Shown one piece after another: positions 1 to 9,803 of a stretch of DNA of 62,092 nt. Each line of letters starts with the position of its first letter. Position 1 is the stretch's first letter. The notes under the pieces were generated by a model. That model worked only from the letters and a program-made list of their open reading frames with translations. It ran no database searches and had not been told where the DNA came from. The translations under genes and the position numbers were made by a program. The stretch is from Laetiporus sulphureus 93-53 (Eukaryota; Basidiomycota; Agaricomycetes; Polyporales; Laetiporaceae): assembly GCF_001632365.1 (NCBI RefSeq), contig NW_024468529.1:475069-537160 (forward strand), in the 5' to 3' direction.

Positions 1-216
1 CTCGTGATCATCCCGCCCCTCCCTGCCCTTCCCTCAGAATCCTCCGGCGTCCCTGTTCCTGGCGCTTCCCTTCTCAGGGTGCCCGCCTGCTCACGTGCTG
101 CGTGCCTCCCTCCCAGCGCTCCCTGCCTGCTCACCTGTTGTGCACCTCCCTCTGGCACTTCCTGCCATGCGGCGTGCACGCTCTCTCGTCAATGGTCAGC
201 ACGACCATCTCATGCA
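1..216 (+). repeat. Left terminal inverted repeat (inner part)
   Basis: The reverse complement of 7830-8011 matches with scattered substitutions. The best stretch covers about 110 bp from position 1 and contains the shared core CCTGTTCCTGGC. Similarity weakens but can be followed to around 216. Most differences between the arms are transitions. Confidence 0.85.
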
Positions 217-410
217 TTGCTATCATTTTAGAAGTATATAATATATGCAATTGAACCATTAAAACGAGTAAAATGTCTTAGTGCACGGTCACATGACCTT
301 GTTGACTGCAAGTGCGGTGCGCATCACCGACGTCCATGCTACCCCTTGTACGCTGTTCTGGCTGGTCTGCTCTCTGTCATACACATCTGCTGGCTGTCTG
401 ATGATGCACA

Positions 411-3400
411 ATGGGCAAGAGCAAAAAATCTTCGGGAACCTCGCGCTCAGTGCGCATCTCCAGCCAGCTACATCTGCTAGTGGCACCCGATCCTGGTGAA
501 TCAAAAGCTCTGTCTTGAAGCAAGCTGACGTCCGCCGTCACAGGGAGAAGATGAAAGATGGACTTGAGCGAGAGACTGCAGGTGAGTAGCCTCTGGAAAA
601 CATCTATTGGAGATAATTTCAATGCTGTCTATTAGGCCTTAGTGCCGAGTCACGTGAGCTTTTGTCCCAAATCCGTGGAGAAGAGATCCCTTCTGAGGTC
701 ATAGACGATGGTATTCCCATGTCATCTGGTGAAGGAGGGGATGTAATGGACTGGGAAACGCTCCCAGATGATGAAGAGGGGTCGTTTGCTTATGCTGTCC
801 GAGATATCATCTCTAGCCGGTGAGTGTTATTCTTCTTTGTGATTGAGGATACTCATTGGCTTCCCAGATGGAAAGGAAGATGGTACAAGGATGCACGTAC
901 CTGGCGGCTTTGCCTTGAGCATGTGCAAGCCAACTGGGCCCCTCTGCTTGACGCTCTCACCGATATCTACCTCGCTTGGTGCTATCCTTCGGCTCCTGAC
1001 CATCCAGCCACTTCAGATGCCCTGCCATTATCTCGACTGCCTTTGAGCATGGAAATGTGCCCTGATGACGACGACTACAGCTTCACAATCGAGGTCATTG
1101 ACATCTATACCCTCGACACGACAGTGCGCATCCCACGGTCCTGCGAGAGTCGTTCTCAAGCAGAGGCTGTCGCTGCTCAAGGATATCTCCCAACGACACC
1201 CATCGATCCCACACTGGCTATATCATTCAAGACTCTAGAGTTATTCCGTCGCCTTCGACTGCGGAAGGCATCCTTCAGTGCTGAGGCCTTTGCAAAGGTC
1301 TTATGTGACTATTATGCCATGAGTTTATCCGAATGTTCCTATTTGTTATTACTGATCTATCCATAGATACCATACAGACGAAGATATCGCTTAGCTTTGA
1401 GCGACGCATTCGATATCTACCTCTCGATTCATCAAAAAATCGAGAAACACGTTCAAGAGGCACTCGGTCGGGACACACCGAACTGGCGAGTGCTCAATGC
1501 ATGCCCAGCCTGTTGTTATGAGGTAAGTGGTGACATTTCACTGCACTTATTCACACTAATATTCCCTCAGCTTGAAAATGAGCCTTCGCTTCATTTCGGT
1601 CGTATGTACTGCTTCGACGGCAACAATTCGTTGAAGCGGATTGCGAAGATTGGCAACCGCCGTGTGGGCGACACTCGTACTTTCGAAGACAGCGATTACT
1701 TTCTGAGTTCTGAATTCATCGACCAATATGCAAATGAGGTGAAGTCGAGGTGGGATCATGTGGCGCAAGAGGACGAGTCCCAGATCATGCCTGATCATGA
1801 AGTCGATGCCGACAACGATGCGAATCTCACAGACAGCATGAACGTTGACTCCGCCACTTGCACGTGTATGCAAAACTGGAAATCCGTGGCGTCTGAGGAG
1901 AAGAAGAAGATGTGGGGCATCTTCGAAGAGACGGGGATCTTTGCAAGTGCCTGCCGACACGGCCTCATCCTATGGATTGCAGATATGATCTGTAGTGGTG
2001 AATTGTAAGTTCTCACTGCCCCGCACTCTATGATGCTAACTATTCATAGAGCAAAGTATCCTCTCGCAATGGTAGCAAAAGCCCTTGAACTCCTCGGCCC
2101 ACGGTCAATGGGTGGCTACGACATCGCATGCAGCTTCCTCATTACCATCCTTGAGAGCTGCCTCGGTCCTAAGTTCCAACATCTCAGGGCAAGCCTATGC
2201 GTGAACGCCTTCCACGGCTATACCCACAATCACGCATGTCAAACAAAGAACCATCCAAATATCATTGAAGGCATGGGGCTCGAGGACTTGGAGACAATGG
2301 AGCACATCTTCAGTGCCTCAAACCAGCTCGCCTCCATTACATGATACACCAGCCAGTATCGCCGTCGATCACTGATTGACATGTTCTTCAAGCAATGGGA
2401 CATGGATTGCTATGCGAGCGTCGGCACCTTCCTGTACAACAACTATCGGCAGGCACTCGATATCCTCAATAGTGAAGCTGTGCAATTTGACAAAGCAAAA
2501 GGGTCACTTGGCATCACGGATGATGACATCGCTCGATGGTGTAAGGAGAAGGTGGAGTACTTTGCAAACATCGAAGAGGAGTCGGAGTGGGATGTTTGGG
2601 CGGTGGCCTATGTTGAGTTGCTACAAGAATACTATGCCCTCGAGTAGGTTCTTTCATGTCTCGAGGGCTGTGATACTAACATGTTATGCTATAGGGAGCA
2701 GCATGCAAACGCAACGGCAAGCTTCCTGATGACAACTCCTTCCGACTACGAATTCATGTCGCCATCATTGACCGGCAAGTCACATCCCATCTACAGTCAA
2801 GAACTTTCACGGACGCACAAGCTTGAGCGACAACGGCACCATGTATCTGAACGTCGCATGCAAGTTCTACGTGATGTGATTGACATGGAAGTTCGTATGT
2901 GCATTGTCGACCATTGGCAGCCCACGTCGCAGGAGTACAGAAAGACTATGGAGTACATCAGGCATCGCAAGTACCACCGCGCAGTTGACAACCTTCAGCG
3001 GCTGGTCATTCAGCAGCTGTTCGAGTTGCACAATATGAATCTCGCACAGACCGGTAAGTTCTATGGTCTGCAGTCATATATTACATATCTCAAAAATTCG
3101 TTACCAGCATATCGCATACGGACACATATCGTAAAATCATTGCAAACACGCTGCAAAGCTATTCACAATGCAGTTGATACCTACAATGCACTTGCTGTCA
3201 AGATGACACCACCACGCCCGACACTTGACTGGAACAAGGTGACGCATTACACGTTCCTCGAAGAATTTAACCTTCTCCGTGACACTGGCAATATTCTGCA
3301 TGAGAAGCCATGGGCTCATCCTGCAGTGTGTGCGGTGATGAAGCAGGCAAACCGGCTTGCGCGTGCTCATGAAGAATTGGAACATCTCAATGTCGAGATC

Positions 3401-3781
3401 TGCTGAGTACAGACGTGCATTCACGATGAGGGCCACACATTTGACACGGTGCTAACATGTCTCGAGGTGCATGCAAACCCACTTTATGGTGCTGTCGCAG
3501 ACTATTGTATCCATCGCCGTCGCATCAACATGCGAGTGCTCGCACGTTTGTACCAAATTCATAACCTCACCGGCTTCACTGGAAGTCACAATATCAGTTG
3601 CAGGAAGGGCACACTTGTATCAGTGGGCATCGAGTCACCAGTGGCGTCCCAGCCCAATAACGAGCTCAAGGAGATTGAGGCTGATGATTGTGAAGAGGAT
3701 ATGCAGGATCTCGGAGAGGATGAGGACTCACGTGGAGATATTGGCGGCATTGTAGACTATGTTTTAAATCTTCCTGCATGA
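411..3781 (+). pseudogene. KDZ transposase, decayed
   Basis: Would be a transposase of about 1000 residues with an RNase H-fold core that cuts and joins transposon ends. Exons I can join: about 411-581 (start uncertain; the frame shifts near 490), 636-819, 868-1318, 1367-1522, 1571-2004, 2050-2643, 2695-3053 and 3108-3781. Family marks in order: the N-terminal block with DIYTLDTTVRIPR and LAISFKTLELFRRLRLRK, a CPACCYE zinc motif at 1502-1522, FDGNNSLKRI (first acidic residue), GGYDIACSF, HGYTHNHACQ, LETMEHIFSASNQLASIT, FFKQWDMDCYASVG and NNYRQALDIL. The C-terminus has PPRPTLDWNKVTHY. Defects: TGA at 2342-2344 and 3404-3406, each explained by CGA to TGA, and a lost donor at 1319 (AT where GT is expected). 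Length and block order match the family well, so the identification is firm although the gene is broken. Confidence 0.92.
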
Positions 3782-4104
3782 ACTTAGGCATTAGAATTTA
3801 TTCTTTACACTTCCAAACTATGAAAGAGCAAAACGTGCTGACTCAATCTGTGAAAGAATGCGACAGACCGGGCTGGATATAATGAATACATAAGTTATAA
3901 TGTCGTAAGCACCCCTTTACCAAGTCTGTATCATGGAAAGACACTTCAGAGAGATACATATGAATTATGGAACTCAGATTCATCATTGCAGCCATATGAG
4001 CTTGAACCAGTGGGCAGCGCATCAGTGGATTGCTGTGCCACCAACAACTCAAGTTGCAATCCGCGCGATCACTTTAAATGCCACAGCCTGCTTCTGCTCA
4101 AACC

Positions 4105-5459
4105 ATGGTCCCTCCTCAGACTCAATTTCAGCTGGCTTCATCTGGGCCTTTCTACGTTATTCTTGGAGGATACTATCCGGGCATCAAGACCTCAGAGTGA
4201 GCATGTTAAGCTCCCAATAGCCTTGAGTGATACTGACGCACTGTGACAGGGTTTCAATGTCGGGAGGGAGGTTCACGCCACCATTGCCAGTCATGGTGAA
4301 ATGCAACACTATCGAGCAGGCGAGGGATGTTGATCATCTGAATGAGGAACTCAAGGAGCTTCGGACTGCACATAATGAGACTGAGCACGCAGTAGAAATC
4401 ATCATGCATTCTACAATCGCCCGCACGATCTTGCCCAATGTGCGCGCATACTATTGCATAGTCTATGGGCATGTCTCCAGTATATATCTCACAGTGTGAG
4501 TCCTTTACTTTGTTCATGTAATGCGAAGCAATGATTATTATCGCTTATTACTAGTGACGAAATGCGCATCCAAACGAACGGTCTTCCCAAGGCTATTTTC
4601 AAGAAGATTACAGGGGAGAACCATGCACCTGCATTCCAACAGGCACTCAAGTACATGCTCATGAAAGGTGCTCGCAACAATCATGAGATGCGACAGAAAT
4701 CGGAGGTTAGGGGGCTCAGTGGAGGTAAGAAGTCTGATCTCTCGGCATCACCTTGCTCGTGCGTGCTCGTGCTCACAAAAACTGTATAGGTGTCGATGAA
4801 GGTGACTTACAGGAGAGGTTTCAGACGGTCTTAATGATGCACGGTGAGTATCTTGCTTTCTTTCATAGCTATTCCGATAATGCTAATTGACGTAAGGCGA
4901 TACTGCGACAGCCACTGCTCAGTGTCCACAGACTCCGACCCGAGTGGCTGGCCTCACATGGTTGCAGACATTGAACACACCTAGCAACATATGCATGCAA
5001 GCAATGCGAGCCCCCAAACCCATGCGAGTCACTACGCCAAGCAGGCAGCCAATGAGTGCAACATCTGGCATGATGTATGATGCATCTCGTCATGTACACA
5101 TCAAGAATGGTCCCCCTTCTGCACCTTCCATCTGCACAGATGCCCTTACAGAAGCTCCTTTGCCTGCATATGTGTATCAGCATGTATGGACATTGGCTGG
5201 TATCAGACAGACCCTTCAAGAGTCGTATGATGATCCAACACCTACGCTGTCTGTCGGCAAGATCAGTGACGATTATGTTCATGCACATGGGTATACTCAC
5301 TAGTCAGTGATGCAGATTGTTCATGTGCATTCAATAAGCACAACATTGGCTGAGTTTACGGACCAGCTTGCTTTGGCTGGGCTGCCAGTGAGGGAGGCGA
5401 AGTGGTTGTGGAAGTATATTCGACCCAGCCGAGAACGGGCTGAGGTATCAGTCCTCTAA
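4105..5459 (+). pseudogene. KDZ-element accessory protein with RNase H1 N-terminal/viroplasmin-like module
   Basis: Five exons join in frame through GT-AG introns: 4105-4196, 4250-4495, 4555-4724, 4790-4843 and 4897 onward. The start is the ATG at 4105, because it precedes the conserved module directly. That module reads GPFYVILGGYYPGIKTS, then, after the first intron, VSMSGGRFTPPLPVMV and an EQAR segment. This resembles the small fold at the N-terminus of eukaryotic RNase H1 and in caulimovirus P6, which binds RNA/DNA hybrid or double-stranded RNA. Known fungal proteins place it near diverse C-terminal regions. Here the rest is unrecognised and ends with LAEFTDQLALAGLPVREAKW. A TAG at 5301-5303 interrupts the frame, which then continues open to TAA at 5457-5459; CAG to TAG would explain it. 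The gene lies between the transposase and the HMG-like gene, in the same orientation. Its role is not known to me. Confidence 0.6.
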
Positions 5460-5628
5460 GAGAATGGCTTGTACTTTAAAACATTGTCTCTTTGATGATA
5501 TTCACTCCCCCCTTGATGCAGTTAGCTAGGACACTTAGTCCCTGTCAATTACCAGCTATCACGTGACAATGTTGAGCCTCTATTTTTCGCTGTGGGTCCA
5601 CCCTCTTGCCTGTCACTGAAACTTTCCC

Positions 5629-7488
5629 ATGGCGAAGCAGCCTGACCTCGCACGTTATACGACTCAGACTCGCTCATTGTCAACGAACCTCATGTGAGTG
5701 CCATGGCAATCTACCACTAGTCAGAAGGGTAAGAAGAAAGCCCCTGCCGAGAAGGCCATAGAGGCAGCCAAACGCGACAGCAGGAAGAAAGCTGTTGCAG
5801 ATGCTGTCGACACAGCCCAATCTCATGTGAGGGAACAAGCTGAGTCCTTGCACAACGAGCTACAAGACCACAGTGCCGAGTATTATCGCCAGGGACTCGT
5901 TCAACTCACATGCGTTGCGAACTCAGAACGCAGAGTCAACCCGTGGAACACATTTATCAAAGATGAGCTGAACAAGGCAAACACTGGTGAGCATACTACG
6001 CAATATCATTCTTGATTTACACAAATCTTAATGAAAGAATCTCCTCATATACAGCATTACCTGAAGGCGCGCAGCATTACAAGTCAAACAACCTACTGCC
6101 TGGCACCAAGGAGAAGTGGGACACCATGTCCCTCGAAGAGCGTACCGAATATACCAAACCATTGGTTGAGAAGCTGAACGAGACTCGGGAGATGCGCAAG
6201 CTGAGCGCGCACAACATTCCCATCAACGCATTTCACGATGTGCGTAGTAATCTCGCTAGCATCGAACACCAGGTGAGCATCATAGCTGTGTAATTGTAGT
6301 CTCCGAGTTAACACATTTATATAGCTGCAAGCCCTCAATGCTCGCACAGGCACAGAAGTCGTGCTTATCGCCGTGTGATCAAGTCTTGATCACTACAACC
6401 GGCCATACATTTTCAACACTAGCACGCGTCTGGCTGACTATTTCAATGTCATTCTCGGCAAGCAACTTCCTGATATTGGAGTGCAAATGGAGGCATTCTG
6501 CCTCAGTGGCATTCAACGTCACCAGCTGCATTGCGGCCTGAGCTATGGCTAACTGAGCCTCAGGAGTGTTGAACAAGACTCGTGATTACATGGCAGCTAC
6601 TCGAAGCGAGATAAATTCAATTATATATGCGAAATTGTGTAAGTATTCTGGCATCTTTATATGGTGATATCGCATTGAATTCGCATTTTTATAGATGCTG
6701 CCGCACAGTATAAGGTCTCACGCATGTACTATACCAACTTTGAGTCAAAGATCACCCTCAAATATGGTGTTATCATGAAGGGCTAGCCTCTCAAGCAGTT
6801 TTGCTTGCCGAGTGATATCAGGTCGCGTGACGAGCTAGACGTCATCCTTCATGCATGGCAGACGGGTGCAACACACTTCTACAAGATGAATCCCATCGAG
6901 TTCAAGGCTTGGAAAGAGTCTCGCACTGACTGCATGGTTGCTGAGGGCAAAGAGGGCGAGCGTGAGGATGAGCGCGGGGACGAGATTGATTGGCCTGGGG
7001 ATGAAGCCGATATTTCAAGCAACATGACAGAAGCCCTGCACATTGCGGTCCAGGCAGGAGACACATCAAATACTATCTCACAAGCTATCGCCAGTGCTGC
7101 CGTCACTCCCTCGATGCCGATCAACGCAGCAACAGTCTTGCATGCTGGCCCTTTCGCGGAGTCCAGTCGCAACATCGAGCCTATGCAAGAGAGATCAGCA
7201 GCTGCTGATGCGCGACCTGCAAAGAAACTCCGCATGCAGAGCGGGTCTGCAGACTTCATCAATATCATTTCTGGTGCAGGAGGCGGGTTAGTCACTGTCA
7301 CCAAGAAGCCTCGGGCTATGCGCAAGGACAAGGGCATCCCCAGGAAGAAGAAGCACGTCGCTGGTGACGAGAACCATGCTCCGACGCTGCTCTCAGGTGC
7401 TGCCGCCACCGCCACCAACACCTCTCTCTCTACTTCTTCACTGACGCCTGGCACCGCGATCGCTTTTGCACCTCCTGCAGGAATGTGA
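5629..7488 (+). pseudogene. KDZ-element accessory protein, HMG-box-like
   Basis: Third gene of the element, starting at the ATG at 5629 (MAKQPDLARYTTQT). Exons: 5629-5986, 6055-6272, one from 6325, a further one ending near 6638, and 6695-7488. A Lys/Ala-rich coiled N-terminus is followed by RRVNPWNTFIKDELNKAN and EKWDTMSLEERTEYTKP, which together resemble helices 1 and 3 of an HMG box split by an intron. Later blocks are SSLDHYNRPYIFNTSTRL, RMYYTNFESKITLKYG, and PLKQFCLPSDI followed by RDELDVILHAW. The C-terminus is acidic, then Ala/Ser-rich with KPRAMRKDKG and PRKKKH basic patches that could be nuclear signals. In-frame stops at 5695-5697 (TGA), 6376-6378 (TGA) and 6784-6786 (TAG, where relatives would have Trp) break it, and the frame changes between about 6540 and 6580. 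Likely a DNA-binding partner of the transposase, by inference only. Confidence 0.55.
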
Positions 7489-8290
7489 TGGCAGCTGATA
7501 TATTCTACATGATGTGGTTGTCGTGTGCCCAACTTTCATTCTGTGATAAGCCGGTGAGCTTGCCTCTCCCCCCTCCCCGAGTGCTTCGTTCTCTGCTCAT
7601 CTGCTCAAACATTGACATTTTTCATGTCATCTGTGTGGCTCTACAGTACTGATCCATGGATTTTGCATATGGAATCATGGAGGGTGTAAATTTTTCGTGC
7701 ACCTTAGTATACATGTCATTAGAACAGCTATCTTGTGAATCTACTCTTCTAATGATGATTGAAATGAAATGACACGTTCCCTCTCCCAAGGCACAAAGAA
7801 CACACCCAAAATTTGGGCCGCAAATGCGTGAGAGGGGTGTGCTCACCATCGGTGAGAGCGAGTGCACGCGCCACATGGCGAGGAGCACGGAAGGGATGCA
7901 CGGAAGGTGGGCAGCACGTGAGCAGGCAGGCACCCCGAGAAGGGAAGTGCCAGGAACAGGAACGCCAGAGGATTCCGAGGGAAGGGCGGAGAGGGGCGGG
8001 ATGATAACGAGCGGGGTAGCGGCAGTGGAGGGCAGGATGGGGATTTCCGAGCCATGAGGTCGGTAATGTGGCGGGGTGGGAGGGCCATCGGCACCGTTGA
8101 TCACGATGCCGACGCTATCTCAGGCGATCACGAGCAATGGCAACGTGATAAGGGTCGTGCTTTAACAGGAAATCCCGACTCTATTGCGCGCACTATTGGC
8201 AACCGGTGAAGATAGCGGATTCGGAGCTAACAAGCCCGGCAATCCCGGGAGTATATGCCGGGCTAATAAGCCCCGAACCCTGTGAGGTCG
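7489..8290. other. Non-coding right end of the KDZ element
   Basis: No gene. It contains the right inverted repeat and, near the end, a hairpin with the 9-base arms AGCCCGGCA (8233-8241) and TGCCGGGCT (8256-8264). The loop holds a further CCCGGG. Subterminal palindromes like this are common transposase-binding sites, but that role is inferred. Confidence 0.5.
7830..8011 (-). repeat. Right terminal inverted repeat (inner part)
   Basis: Inverted copy of 1-216. Position 8011 pairs with base 1. The sequence from 8012 to about 8290 should match the part of the left arm that lies outside this window. Confidence 0.85.
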
Positions 8291-9122
8291 AGGTGGTTTT
8301 GTGGGTCACTGTATGTTACAAGACCACTAAAGGAAATGGTGATACCTTTTTTGGCAACAAGATTATCATACATGGCAATTTCTCATGACTATGGAGAGAA
8401 AACTTGCAACGAAGCATCAGACTCTTAGACCAAGGAGCAGCTGATAACAGACCATACACTACAAGGCACATTGAAGACACCTTCCATGCCACTACAAGTG
8501 TATACGATACTATGATCTGGGCAAGTCAACTAAACTGTGCCACTAGGCAGCTTTGAGTGCCACACAACCTGAGTATGTTGTTAAACTATTTTACTAGGCA
8601 GCTTTGAGTGTCACTCAACCTGAACAATGTCATTAAACTGTTTTGCATACAAGCTCATTTCTATAAAGGGGGAAGATACAAGGTGACAATGAATTGAACC
8701 ACAAGTCAATCACCTATAAAGAAAATGAAAGCATAAATGTATACGGATCTAAAAATGTTCACGAAACTCACCCAACATTTGCTGGCCATCTATAAGACTG
8801 ACATCATAAAGAAACGGGCACAGCCATTAGGATGGATCACCATCACAGATCACGGATCATGATCGATCAGAAAATTCAATCTAGATGCTCATCATAGATC
8901 ATGGCAAAACCAACACAATGTTACCATCCTATAACAACATTCTCAAATGTTATCCAAGTACCTGAACATGTACTTCAAACTGGCAGCTTTGAGCACCTAA
9001 GGACCTAAATATGTCCACTAAACTGTTACACATGTTACTGCACTGTTTACACATTTGCCAACCTACAAACACCCAACAAAAATCTGACAGTTTACTCAGA
9101 GCATAAACCTGAGAAGGGGTGA
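8291..9122. other. AT-rich intergenic repeat debris
   Basis: No reading frame with recognisable similarity. It contains the 51-bp tandem pair at 8542-8643 and a diverged third copy of the same motif (GGCAGCTTTGAGCACC) near 8980. The same motif recurs near 26410 and 26820, so it is a dispersed repeat. Confidence 0.5.
8542..8643. repeat. 51-bp tandem duplication of a dispersed repeat motif
   Basis: Two adjacent units of about 51 bp (8542-8592 and 8593-8643) both begin ACTAGGCAGCTTTGAGTG and both carry CAACCTGA and TTAAACT. They differ mainly by transitions. Confidence 0.8.
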
Positions 9123-9803
9123 TGTCACAGTTTTCTAATTCCAATATACCTTTGGCATCATGTCAAAGTATAAACCTTAGACATGACACAAGGCAAAGAT
9201 GTCACAGGAAGCCACTTATGATCCACCAGGAGCGCATCCAGTCACATGATCTAAACAAGTGTCCATACCAGCACCCCTAGCACGTGACCCTTAACTAGTG
9301 CTTAACTACAATCACCAAAGTCTGCAAGGCTCAGCTATCCCATGTGACACTGAGGCACCTTACTAAGTAGTAGACACCCCATTGGCCACTTAATAGTGGC
9401 ACCACTTCAGTCACCGACAAAGGTGGCACCATGTTATACATTTATCTCATTGGATAACCTCACGGCCAATAGTAGGTAGTTGTCATGGTGAGACCAGAAC
9501 CATTACTGGTTCTGGCATTTTGTTCACATGTAGGTACCAGAGGTTCCACAGTAGCACAAGTGTCAGGGGCTCTGCCATACATGTATATAAGCATCGATGA
9601 GGAACTGGGTATCCCCAGTTTCATTCACCTATTTTATGAGGCCTGACAGCCACCTCCTTTTGTGTGAGATAAGGCAAAGGGTCCTTTGAACCCCTTCTTG
9701 CTTCATATCATCATCCACCACTGGCAATGAGTCACAGGACACAGGCAGCACCTTGCAGCCAGCTTCTTACCTTTTTAAGCAGGAGTCACAATGCACCGTG
9801 ACA
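9123..9803 (+). repeat. LTR, same family as 24691-25617
   Basis: Ends in TGCACCGTGACA exactly like the LTR ending at 25617. It shares ordered blocks with it: CCATTGGCCACT, CCAGAACCATTACTGGTT, TGTTCACATGTAG, the TATA box in ACATGTATATAAGCA (9590-9604) and GCACCTTGCAGCCA. The left end is uncertain: TGTCACAG occurs at 9123 and again at 9200. No 5-bp duplication flanks either choice, so this may be one LTR of a larger or rearranged element. Confidence 0.65.

Larger units (their letters stand above)
1..8290 (+). mobile_element. KDZ (Kyakuja-Dileera-Zisupton) DNA transposon, left end outside window
   Basis: Long inverted repeats at 1-216 and 7830-8011 bracket three genes read in the same direction, the first a clear KDZ transposase. 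Position 1 pairs with 8011, so the right arm continues past the paired part and the left terminus must lie before this window. The right terminus is placed near 8290 only because composition changes there from GC-rich to AT-rich, just after a hairpin at 8233-8264; no target duplication can be tested. Fungal KDZ elements are known for linkage to TET/JBP oxygenase genes; I find no such gene here. All three genes carry stops, so this copy is not autonomous as it stands. Confidence 0.85.

Noticed and set aside
4105..7488. TET/JBP oxygenase in the KDZ element
   Set aside because: No HxD...H or Arg-bearing 2-oxoglutarate-binding motif was found in either accessory gene.
6879..7532. 217-codon minus-strand frame
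   Set aside because: It lies entirely antisense to the last exon of the HMG-like gene, whose plus-strand frame has coherent family blocks.
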